Source of the DNA: JBEKLJ01 sp050010255
Lineage (GTDB): Bacteria > Acidobacteriota > Terriglobia > Bryobacterales > Bryobacteraceae
Assembly (NCBI GenBank): GCA_050010255.1
Contig: JBEKLJ010000069.1
Location: 1-15,222, forward strand
Length of the DNA stretch: 15,222 nt
Direction: 5' to 3'
The translations under genes and the position numbers were made by a program. The notes under the pieces are model-generated. The model did not search any database. It had not been told where the DNA came from and was given only the letters and a program-made list of their open reading frames with translations. Of the stretch, positions 1 through 5,930 are shown piece after piece (position 1 is the first letter of the stretch; every line of letters starts with the position of its first letter).

Positions 1-81
1 ATGTGCCGTGTCCAAGCCAGGTGATTTCCAGCATGCTGGCGGCTCCTCCTGGAGATGATGGTAGCAGGCAGCCGCCGGACG

Positions 82-1860
82 TCAGCGCGCGGCAGCGGCC
101 GGCAACTGGATTCCGTCGCCGTAGGCGGCCAGACCGGGGATCGTCACCGGCAAGCGGCCTCGGATCGGGATCTCGCCGAAGAGCGCCTTGACCGCCGCAA
201 TCTCCGAGGGCGCCACCGTGCTGTAGGTGGTCAGGTAGGCCGTCACCGCCGGGAAGCTCCGCAGCAGGTAGGGGTTGCCAAGCGCAACTAGCGTCACCGG
301 CTTGCCGTTTCCGATGATCGATTCGAGTAGCTTCGCCAGATCACCGGCCAGGGCCACGCTCCCGCGGTAAGCGGCCACTGAGATGAACGCCCCGGCGACC
401 ACCGCGTCGCACGCCTTTACCGCTTCGGCCGCCTGCGCGAGTTCCGCTTCGCTGGCCGCTGGATCGAGCGTCATGATCCGCGCTTCGGCCGCGCGCCGGC
501 GGACCTCGGCGGCGAACGCGCGCCCCTGCTGCGATCCGCGGCTCTCGGTCAGCAGCACGAAGCAGACACGCTGCGGGTTCGACAAGGGTACGCTGGGGCC
601 GGTGTTCCGCACCAGGGTCACGGCGCGGTCGGCGACCTCCTGCGCGGTTTGGATGTCCTCGGGCATGTCGAGTTGGTCCATCATGCCGTCGAGGTTGATG
701 ATGCGCCGCCGGTGCAGGCCCAGGCGGACCTTCGCGGCCAGGACCCGCGTCACGCTCTCATCCAGCCGCTCCCGGCTGATCCTACCGCCTCGGATCGCGC
801 TCACCACGGCGGCAATCGCCGCCTCCGCGTCGCTGGGCATCAGCAGGATGTCGGCGCCGGCTTCGATTGCCCTGACGGCCGCCTCCCCGGCGTTCCACTG
901 CTGGGTGATGCCCTGCATGTCCAGCGCGTCGGTCGAGATCAGGCCGCGAAAGCCCATCTCTCCCCGCAGCAGCCCGGTGAGCATCGGCCGCGAGAGCGTG
1001 GCGGGCACGTCGGCGGCGTCCAGCGCCGGCACGGCGATGTGCGCGGTCATGATCGTGTCCGTGCCCGCGGCGATCGCGGCCTGGAAAGGCACGAGCTCCA
1101 CCTTCTGGAGCCGCTCGCGGGCGGCGTTGTTCACCGCCAGGGCCATGTGGCTGTCGATGGCCGTGTCACCGTGGCCGGGGAAGTGCTTGGCCGTCACCAG
1201 CACCGGGCCACCCGAGGCGTGGGCGCCCTCGATGAACGCCCGGACGTGCGCGGACACCTCTTCCGGGTTCTCGCTGTAGGACCGGATGTTGATGATGGGG
1301 TTGTCCGGATTGTTGTTGACGTCGGCCACCGGCGCCAGGATCCAGGGCACCCCGAGCGCCCGCGCCTGCCGCGCCGTGATCTCGCCCTCCCGCCGGCTCA
1401 GCGCCGGGTCGCGCGTGGCGGCGAACGCCATCAGGTGCGGGAACTCCGTCCTGGACTCCAGACGCGGCGAATCGCCGCGCTCGAAGTCGCCCGCCACCAG
1501 CAGCGGGATCGTGGCCGCCCTCTGCACGCGGTTCAGAAACGCGGCCATGGCGTGCGGCTCGGCGTGGCGGAGGCGCCCGTCCTGAACGCGGTTCAGCAGG
1601 ATCAGCCCGCCGATGCGGAGGTTCCGCACCCAGCCCAGGTAGCGCTGGTAGTCCTCCGAGCGCGGGTTCAGTGCGTCCCCGTAGAACGGCAGCACGACGA
1701 GCTGTGCCGCCTTCTGCCGCAGCGTCATGGTCCGCATCCAACTGCGCACGATCCTCTGGCGGGTCTCCGGGGCCGATGCGCGGGCCGCCGGCCTCTGAGC
1801 CGGCAGCGCTACGGCGGCTAGCGTGAGGGTCGCGGCGAGAGCTTTCGAGGTTGGTGTCAA
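82..1860 (-). CDS. Secreted glycoside hydrolase family 3 (NagZ-like beta-N-acetylhexosaminidase)
   Basis: A 592-residue exported GH3 enzyme, probably removing beta-linked N-acetylglucosamine or related sugars from muropeptides or oligosaccharides. Residues 1 to about 28 form a signal peptide (Lys6, then an Ala/Leu core). The GH3 barrel spans about 40-385: the NagZ-type motif KHFPGHGDT is at 225-233, followed by Asp236-Ser237-His238, the Asp/His dyad that serves as acid/base in NagZ enzymes. The nucleophile is Asp311 in STDALDM. The C-terminal GH3 domain (about 410-575) makes this the two-domain form known from Bacillus NagZ and some glucosidases. The start is TTG with no clear Shine-Dalgarno; later in-frame starts would remove the signal peptide. 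A TATAGT hexamer at 1867-1872 lies only 6 nt upstream, so a leaderless transcript is possible. The response regulator gene ends 28 bp upstream on the same strand, suggesting co-transcription. Family is secure; substrate is inferred from the DSH motif. Confidence 0.9.
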   Translation of the reverse strand: MTPTSKALAATLTLAAVALPAQRPAARASAPETRQRIVRSWMRTMTLRQKAAQLVVLPFYGDALNPRSEDYQRYLGWVRNLRIGGLILLNRVQDGRLRHAEPHAMAAFLNRVQRAATIPLLVAGDFERGDSPRLESRTEFPHLMAFAATRDPALSRREGEITARQARALGVPWILAPVADVNNNPDNPIINIRSYSENPEEVSAHVRAFIEGAHASGGPVLVTAKHFPGHGDTAIDSHMALAVNNAARERLQKVELVPFQAAIAAGTDTIMTAHIAVPALDAADVPATLSRPMLTGLLRGEMGFRGLISTDALDMQGITQQWNAGEAAVRAIEAGADILLMPSDAEAAIAAVVSAIRGGRISRERLDESVTRVLAAKVRLGLHRRRIINLDGMMDQLDMPEDIQTAQEVADRAVTLVRNTGPSVPLSNPQRVCFVLLTESRGSQQGRAFAAEVRRRAAEARIMTLDPAASEAELAQAAEAVKACDAVVAGAFISVAAYRGSVALAGDLAKLLESIIGNGKPVTLVALGNPYLLRSFPAVTAYLTTYSTVAPSEIAAVKALFGEIPIRGRLPVTIPGLAAYGDGIQLPAAAAR

Positions 1861-1888
1861 ATCACTACTATAGGCGACAGCGGCCAGG

Positions 1889-2335
1889 TTAGGCCTGCCG
1901 CCTCCGCCCGTTCTGATGCCGCTGCGAGCCGGCCGGCTTCTTCGGCGCCTTCCGGTTGAGCAGACGGCCGACCGAGCGCACCAGGTGCGGCACCTCGTGG
2001 GCGCTCTTGGGGATCACGACATCGGCGCCGCTGGAGGACTCGGTCAGGCCCAGCGCCTCGGCGTAGCCGGAAATCAGGATAATCGGCAGGCCGGCGGCCT
2101 GCTCTCGAATCCGTCTGATCAGCTCCAGGCCGTTCATCTTCGGCATCTTGTAGTCGGTGATGACCAGGTCGAACCTCCCGCCCGCGAATCGCTCCAGGGC
2201 TTCCTGCCCCTGGGTGGCTGTGGTGATCGAGTACCCGAGTTCCTCGAGGACCGACCGGCGGGCTATCAGCCCCAGGTGGTTGTCGTCCACGAGCAGAATA
2301 CGGGCGGGGGTGGTATTAGGACAAGTGCCTCGCAT
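1889..2335 (-). CDS. Single-domain response regulator (CheY-like receiver)
   Basis: A 148-residue protein made almost entirely of one receiver domain (about 11-122). It has the acidic pair Asp17-Asp18, the phosphoacceptor Asp61 in DLVITDYKMP, Ser89 at the Thr/Ser switch position and the invariant Lys110 in IPKS. No DNA-binding or enzymatic output domain follows; instead there is a basic tail (about 126-148, rich in Arg, Lys and Gln). Such proteins work by protein-protein contact or as phosphate relays, so the partner is unknown. No histidine kinase lies in the window. The ATG start has no Shine-Dalgarno (a pyrimidine run precedes it), but a good promoter lies just upstream. The GH3 gene follows after 28 bp and may be in the same transcript. 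An in-frame start further downstream cannot be excluded, but it would have to lie before Asp17. Confidence 0.88.
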   Translation of the reverse strand: MRGTCPNTTPARILLVDDNHLGLIARRSVLEELGYSITTATQGQEALERFAGGRFDLVITDYKMPKMNGLELIRRIREQAAGLPIILISGYAEALGLTESSSGADVVIPKSAHEVPHLVRSVGRLLNRKAPKKPAGSQRHQNGRRRQA

Positions 2336-2355
2336 AAAAAAAGGAGATGAGCGAA

Positions 2356-2383
2356 ACTATCAGAGCCGCAGCGGGCCTGTCAA
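2356..2383 (-). promoter_or_regulatory. Candidate sigma-70 promoter for the response regulator gene
   Basis: On the minus strand a perfect -35 TTGACA (2378-2383) is separated by 16 bp from GATAGT (2356-2361; 4 of 6 matches to TATAAT). The predicted start point is roughly 12-15 nt before the ATG at 2335. The surrounding spacer (2336-2485) is markedly more AT-rich than the flanking genes. Confidence 0.5.
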
Positions 2384-2485
2384 CGTATTTTTTACGAATT
2401 TGTAAAGATTTGGAAAAGCAATGGTTGACCGGCTTGACTTTCGGCTTGCACTGTGACCGGCTCTGCGGCTCGCGCCGCCACCGCG

Positions 2486-3619
2486 CTACTCGACCGGACG
2501 CGGCGCCGTGTAGCCGTTCTTGGCGATGATCATGTACTTGATCGGCTTGCCCTTCTCGTCGGTGATTCGCAGGGCCTCGCCCGTGGCTGGATTCACCAGC
2601 TCGACCTTGATGCGGCGGAACCTGCCGTCGCGCGTCTGGTCGGTCGGGTGGTAGGAGAGGCTGTACTGGTTGCGCAGCGCCGCGGCGATCAACCGGAAGA
2701 TGCCCGGGAACTCGCCCTCGAACCGCGGAATGAACGCCTGTCCGCCCGACTCCTTCGCGAACGTCCGCATCGCATTCTCCGCAATGTAGCCATCCATGCG
2801 GAAGATCGCCCCCGCCCCGTGCGCATCGAGGTACTCCCGCATCGCCCAACCGATCCCGATCGCGTAGATCGGCACACCGCCCTCCTGGACGGCCTTGCGC
2901 GCCTTGTCGAAGGTCAGCTTGCTGAAGGTGTCCCAGCCGGAAGCGATGAGCACGATGGCCTTGCGGCCCTCGATGGTCTGCATACGCTCGATGGTGAAGG
3001 CCAGAGCGTCATACATGTTCGATTCCGAGAACGCCGCGATCTGAAGCCGCCCCATCGCCTCGCGGGCCTCGCGCTTGTCGGTGGTGAAGTCGGTGAGAAT
3101 CTCCGGCCGCATGTCGTAGGCGATCACGGCCACGTAATCTTCCGGCTTGAGCGTCTCCAGAAACCCATACGCCGCCGTCAGGGTTTGGTACCAGGTCTGG
3201 GTGTAGTAGCTTTGCCACAGATTCGAGAACTCGATGAGCAGCACCACGGTCATCGGCGCCTCGCCCAGGGAGAAGCTGGCGACCTGCTGCGGCGCGTTGT
3301 CCTCCAGCACGCGGAAGTTGCCGCGCGGGATGTTGGGGATGAAGCGGCCCTTGTTGTCGAGCACGGCCACGTCCAGCGCCACTGTGGTCACGTCGCTTCG
3401 GAAGCTCGGCGTGCCCTCCGGGACGTCCTGCTTCCTCCGGTCGAACTGCGAGGGAATCCTGGGGCCTTCGGCGGGCTCGGCGGCGCCCTCGGCCTTGTTC
3501 CGCGGCTTGGCGACGGTCTCGCTTCCCTCCCGCGTGGGACCTTGCTGGGCGAAAGCGGCGCCCCGCGCCGCAGCCAGGGAGCACGCCGCCACGAGAGCCA
3601 ATCTCTGAGAAGTCTTCAT
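2486..3619 (-). CDS. Secreted VWA-domain protein of the acidobacterial VWFA-related type
   Basis: A 377-residue exported protein. The signal peptide is residues 1-24 with an AFA|QQ cleavage site. A low-complexity Glu/Lys/Pro linker (about 28-68) leads to the segment ending FRVLEDNAPQQVASF (about 76-116), the typical entry of the VWFA-related domain expanded in Acidobacteria. The von Willebrand A fold follows (about 123-315), with core strands VVLLIEFS, YVAVIAYD and AIVLIASG, and helix SNMYDALAF at the usual TxLYDAL position. The DxSxS metal site is not intact: it reads Glu130-Phe-Ser132-Asn-Leu134. The C-terminal part (about 316-377) resembles the family's closing beta segment (YSLSYHPTDQTRDGRFRRIKVEL). 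The ATG is preceded by AAGGGG (3625-3630) at good spacing. Probably a cell-surface or periplasmic adhesion/scaffold protein; partner unknown. Confidence 0.85.
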   Translation of the reverse strand: MKTSQRLALVAACSLAAARGAAFAQQGPTREGSETVAKPRNKAEGAAEPAEGPRIPSQFDRRKQDVPEGTPSFRSDVTTVALDVAVLDNKGRFIPNIPRGNFRVLEDNAPQQVASFSLGEAPMTVVLLIEFSNLWQSYYTQTWYQTLTAAYGFLETLKPEDYVAVIAYDMRPEILTDFTTDKREAREAMGRLQIAAFSESNMYDALAFTIERMQTIEGRKAIVLIASGWDTFSKLTFDKARKAVQEGGVPIYAIGIGWAMREYLDAHGAGAIFRMDGYIAENAMRTFAKESGGQAFIPRFEGEFPGIFRLIAAALRNQYSLSYHPTDQTRDGRFRRIKVELVNPATGEALRITDEKGKPIKYMIIAKNGYTAPRPVE

Positions 3620-3637
3620 CGCTGCCCCTTCAGGAGA

Positions 3638-3646
3638 ACTATATCA
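3638..3646 (-). promoter_or_regulatory. Candidate extended -10 promoter for the VWA gene
   Basis: Minus-strand TGATATAGT: a TGn extension followed by TATAGT (5 of 6). No convincing -35 hexamer lies at 16-18 bp, as is usual for extended -10 promoters. The implied start near 3631 leaves a short leader that still contains the Shine-Dalgarno AAGGGG. Confidence 0.4.
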
Positions 3647-3692
3647 GAACTGGGTACACCCCACCGGGTTCGACGCGGCCGGGCGGCCTACG

Positions 3693-3704
3693 TTCCACGT
3701 GGAA
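3693..3704. promoter_or_regulatory. parS-like perfect palindrome
   Basis: TTCCACGTGGAA is a perfect 12-bp palindrome in the 129-bp spacer between the VWA and rhomboid genes. It equals the inner 12 positions of the general parS consensus TGTTNCACGTGNAACA; over the full 16 positions (3691-3706), 13 match. It could be a degenerate ParB site, a site for another E-box-like repressor, or chance. No parA or parB gene is visible. Confidence 0.3.
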
Positions 3705-3714
3705 TGGCTCCCCC

Positions 3715-3742
3715 CTGCCGGCTGTGGGCTGCCGGCTGTCGG
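3715..3742. repeat. Two-copy 14-bp tandem repeat
   Basis: CTGCCGGCTGTGGG (3715-3728) is followed directly by CTGCCGGCTGTCGG (3729-3742), differing at one base. It lies just past the rhomboid stop codon in the gene spacer and does not look coding. It is probably a small slippage duplication. Confidence 0.6.
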
Positions 3743-3748
3743 CTCTTC

Positions 3749-4507
3749 TCACTGCAGCCACCGATCCCGGTCCGACTTCTCCCGGCGCATGTGAACTTGA
3801 AACCTATGCTGGGCCCGGCGCGTTCTCCACTTCTGAACCTGCTGGCGCAGCGGCCCGAACAGGCTCAGCCGCCGGTAGCGGGCCTTCAGGAAGAAGTAGC
3901 CGAAGATCATCCCGCCCAGGTGGGCCGTATGGCTGATGCCGCGGCCTGGCGAGAACGAGCTGAAGAATGCCACCGCGCCCACGATCAGCACGAAGTACTT
4001 GGCCTTGATGGGGAACAGAAACTGGTATAGTACCTGCGCATCCGGGTAGAGAACGCCGTAAGCCAGCAGCACGCCGTAGATCGCGCCCGAGGCCCCAATG
4101 GTCCGCAGCAGGGCCTCGCTGGGGCCGCGGTACCAGTCGACCAGAAACGCCAGCCCGATGACGCACAGCGCCGCGCCCACGCCGCACAGGAAGTAGTACT
4201 GAAGGAAGCGCCTGGTTCCCCAGTCGCGCTCCAGCACCGGTCCGAAGAACCACAGCCCCAGCATGTTGAGTGCCAGGTGCAGCACCGAGCCGTGCAGGAA
4301 CATGTAGGTGACGACCTGCCAGACCTGACCCCAGAACACGACGTCGGCCGGGACCAGACCGAACGCCTCGAACAGGTCCTGCGGGAAGAAGAGTGCGCCC
4401 AGGAAGCCCAGGACGTAGATCACGACGTTGATGATGAGCAGCCACTTGACTCCGGGTGGGAAGTACTCCCGGAGATAGCCGCCGGTGCGGTGCGTGGTGT
4501 AACGCAT
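3749..4507 (-). CDS. Rhomboid-family intramembrane serine protease
   Basis: A 252-residue polytopic membrane protein that should cleave transmembrane substrates within the bilayer. Numbering from the ATG at 4507: TM1 is about 21-40 (WLLIINVVIYVLGFL); the HGSVLHLALNMLG block has the HxxxN pair His77/Asn81; the nucleophile Ser140 sits in GASGAIYG; the catalytic His196 is in HTAHLGGMIFGY. The Ser/His dyad and oxyanion residues are therefore all present. A basic, probably cytosolic tail of about 45 residues follows the last helix. The frame stays open to a GTG at 4615, but that extension has no rhomboid character and contains a plausible promoter (4538-4567), so the ATG at 4507 is preferred despite a weak ribosome site. 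The neighbouring VWA gene has its own promoter, so a functional link is not shown. Confidence 0.9.
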   Translation of the reverse strand: MRYTTHRTGGYLREYFPPGVKWLLIINVVIYVLGFLGALFFPQDLFEAFGLVPADVVFWGQVWQVVTYMFLHGSVLHLALNMLGLWFFGPVLERDWGTRRFLQYYFLCGVGAALCVIGLAFLVDWYRGPSEALLRTIGASGAIYGVLLAYGVLYPDAQVLYQFLFPIKAKYFVLIVGAVAFFSSFSPGRGISHTAHLGGMIFGYFFLKARYRRLSLFGPLRQQVQKWRTRRAQHRFQVHMRREKSDRDRWLQ

Positions 4508-4537
4508 GGGAAGGGGATGCGTTGCCCTGTCTTTGCC

Positions 4538-4567
4538 AGAATAACAAAACCCGCTCCATTCCGGCAA
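4538..4567 (-). promoter_or_regulatory. Candidate promoter for the rhomboid gene
   Basis: Minus strand: TTGCCG (4562-4567, 4 of 6) is separated by 18 bp from TATTCT (4538-4543), which is preceded by a TGn extension. The start point would fall near 4531, giving a leader of about 25 nt to the ATG at 4507. This is the main argument for the shorter rhomboid reading frame. Confidence 0.4.
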
Positions 4568-4683
4568 AAGCAGCGCGATTTGGGCGGAAACAGCGCCGCT
4601 CGGCCGCTGTGTCACAATGGGGGCCAGCTATGTGGGGCCGCCGAACGCAGGGGGTTCATCCCCGTGGCATCTTTGAGGGGATC

Positions 4684-5277
4684 ATGGACCGGATGAGGGG
4701 ACGTGAGCAGCTCCTGCTGCGCGCGGGCGACGACCTTCCGCTGCTGCTGCTTAGCTTCCCTCGCGGCGCCGGCGAGGCGGTGCGCGAGATCGAGGCGGCC
4801 TGCGCCCACGCCTTCCGGCGGCTCAGCGCGGCCGCGCGGGCGGCTTACCGGGAGGTGTTCGAATCCGCGCCCGCCATGGTCGTGGTGACGCTCCACCCTC
4901 TGAATCCCTGCGGGTGCCTGGGCCACCATCACCCGCGCGGCGCGGAGTCCCGCCTCACGCGGCGGCTGGCGGCCGACCTCGGCGAGCCGATTGCCGAGAT
5001 CGATCTGGCGTACGAAGGGATCCGCCTCTGGCGCCCCGAGCCGGTCTCATCGCTCGCCGTGGGCGAGTTGGGCGACCGGCTCGAGGCCATCCACTTCCAG
5101 GCGGCCGTGCTCGCGGTCCTGTTGCACGAACTCGAGCATCTGGTGTTCCCCGAGCGGGGCGAACACGACATCCGCCTGCGGTCGAACCGCTTTTACAGCG
5201 CTGCTATGCAGGAGCTGGTGGCCGAGGAGTCGGGGGCCGCTTACGGCATGGCTTCGTGGCCGCCGCCACGGCCGTGA
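4684..5277 (+). CDS. Small putative metalloprotease with HExxH motif
   Basis: A 197-residue protein that I cannot place in a named family. Its clearest mark is His148-Glu149-Leu-Glu-His152 inside a hydrophobic helix (AAVLAVLLHELEHLVF). This is the zinc-binding HExxH of metallopeptidases. Glu177 (ELVAE), 25 residues later, could be the third ligand as in gluzincins. A Cys/His-rich stretch at 76-83 (CGCLGHHH) might bind another metal. There is no signal peptide and no sure membrane span, so it is probably cytosolic. GAGGGG at 4675-4680 is close to the chosen ATG; a second ATG at 4693 is equally possible. The last 37 bp overlap the end of the convergent membrane-protein gene. It could also be a regulator with a non-catalytic zincin fold. 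Confidence 0.6.
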   Translation: MDRMRGREQLLLRAGDDLPLLLLSFPRGAGEAVREIEAACAHAFRRLSAAARAAYREVFESAPAMVVVTLHPLNPCGCLGHHHPRGAESRLTRRLAADLGEPIAEIDLAYEGIRLWRPEPVSSLAVGELGDRLEAIHFQAAVLAVLLHELEHLVFPERGEHDIRLRSNRFYSAAMQELVAEESGAAYGMASWPPPRP

Positions 5278-5525
5278 CGGCCCAGCAGCGAGGCGCAGGT
5301 CTGGAGCAGGCCGGCCATGGCGATCCAGACTTGCCAGTGCGAGAACAGGCCTTGGGAGATCGCGAATTCCCCGGTCCAACTCAGGTCGGAGCCGAGACGC
5401 CAGGCCCCAAGCACGAGCGCCATGGCGGAGGCGGGCGTCAGCAGCGCGGCGCCCACGGAAGCCAGATCGCGATTGCGCGCGAACTGTCTCTGGACACTCG
5501 GACTTAGCCGCAGCCGCACTTTCAT
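5241..5525 (-). CDS. Small two-helix membrane protein, unknown function
   Basis: A 94-residue protein with a basic N-terminus (KVRLRLSPSVQRQFARNRD) followed by two likely membrane helices at about 21-43 and 63-85, separated by a short loop containing LSWTGEF. This fits an inner-membrane protein with both termini in the cytoplasm. The frame extends upstream, but that part runs into the repeat patch and has no protein-like character, so the ATG at 5525 is preferred. AAGGGG lies about 10 nt upstream of it, which is slightly far. Its 3' end overlaps the convergent HExxH gene by 37 bp. No named family was recognised; the composition and hydrophobic pattern argue that it is real. Confidence 0.6.
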   Translation of the reverse strand: MKVRLRLSPSVQRQFARNRDLASVGAALLTPASAMALVLGAWRLGSDLSWTGEFAISQGLFSHWQVWIAMAGLLQTCASLLGRHGRGGGHEAMP

Positions 5526-5607
5526 TTTGAGGAAGCCCCTTAACCTTACACTAACATGATGCAGTGTGGCTTCCAAAAGTTTCCGAATGCCTTCCGTTTC
5601 GACATTG

Positions 5608-5652
5608 CGGCCCATCGGCCACAGGCTCGGAATCTGGCGCGCCGGTGGGGAG
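5608..5652 (+). repeat. 45-bp direct repeat, copy 1
   Basis: Identical over all 45 bases to 5775-5819. It begins CGGCCCATCGGCC and ends GGTGGGGAG. The spacing between copy starts is 167 bp, and the structured core 5686-5768 lies between the copies. Confidence 0.9.
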
Positions 5653-5685
5653 CAGGGCGAGTACGGGAAATGCCCGGGAAGCGTT

Positions 5686-5768
5686 GTGCCGTGCGTCGGC
5701 ACGAGTGCCGACGCGGCACGCTGAGAGCGCGCGCTACAACAAGAGCCGCGTCGGCTTACGGACGGATT
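5686..5768 (+). repeat. Structured dispersed repeat core, copy A
   Basis: Its last 24 bases (5745-5768) are identical to 10836-10859, and the rest is alignable. It forms a perfect 10-bp hairpin, GCGTCGGCAC (5693-5702) with GTGCCGACGC (5705-5714), extended by GTGCC/GGCAC. Alternatively GCCGACGCGGC (5707-5717) pairs over 11 bp with GCCGCGTCGGC (5745-5755). The two pairings exclude each other. No ORF was recognised, so this is an intergenic REP/MITE-like element or an RNA. Confidence 0.65.
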
Positions 5769-5774
5769 GCATTT

Positions 5775-5819
5775 CGGCCCATCGGCCACAGGCTCGGAAT
5801 CTGGCGCGCCGGTGGGGAG
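5775..5819 (+). repeat. 45-bp direct repeat, copy 2
   Basis: Exact copy of 5608-5652, placed immediately after the structured core and about 110 bp before the oxidoreductase start. Confidence 0.9.
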
Positions 5820-5930
5820 TGCGATACATTGTCTGGTGGCATCAGACGCTCCCGCCGCCGCTCCCCCGCCCTAACCGGCGCCGGCGCCCCGGCGCGGCGG
5901 TGGAGGAAGAAAGGAATCTATCGGGACGCT

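Larger units (their letters stand above)
5526..5930. other. Gene-free patch carrying repeats
   Basis: This 405-bp spacer lies between divergent genes: the small membrane protein (minus) and the oxidoreductase (plus). The plus-strand frame is open throughout, but its translation is Arg/Gly/Ala-rich and unlike a protein. The spacer contains two exact 45-bp direct repeats, the structured repeat core between them, and a very GC-rich run of short inverted GGCGCC-type repeats (about 5870-5900). Promoters for both flanking genes must lie here, but I could not identify convincing hexamers. Confidence 0.6.

Noticed and set aside
28..39. 12-bp palindrome CCAGCATGCTGG beyond the end of the GH3 gene
   Set aside because: It has no T-run on either strand and no known motif; a palindrome of this size is not enough for a call. 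The rest of 1-81 shows nothing.
649..1821. Long plus-strand frame across the GH3 gene
   Set aside because: Its His/Arg/Gly-rich translation is the typical shadow of a GC-rich gene; the GH3 motifs on the minus strand are decisive. The same applies to the long plus-strand frame 2453-4030.
2465..2478. Hairpin GCGGC/GCCGC past the VWA stop codon as terminator
   Set aside because: Only 5 bp with a GCGA loop on the minus strand and no following T-run.
2347..2529. Plus-strand 60-codon frame with GGAG immediately before its ATG
   Set aside because: The purine run touches the ATG, the frame runs into the antisense of the VWA gene, and the translation has no protein-like pattern; the same DNA carries the response regulator promoter on the other strand.
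4508..4615. 36-residue N-terminal extension of the rhomboid protein from a GTG
   Set aside because: No rhomboid similarity, and it contains a plausible -35/-10 pair for the same gene.
5608..5819. CRISPR array
   Set aside because: Only two repeats of 45 bp with 122 bp between them, the interval being itself a dispersed repeat, and no cas genes.
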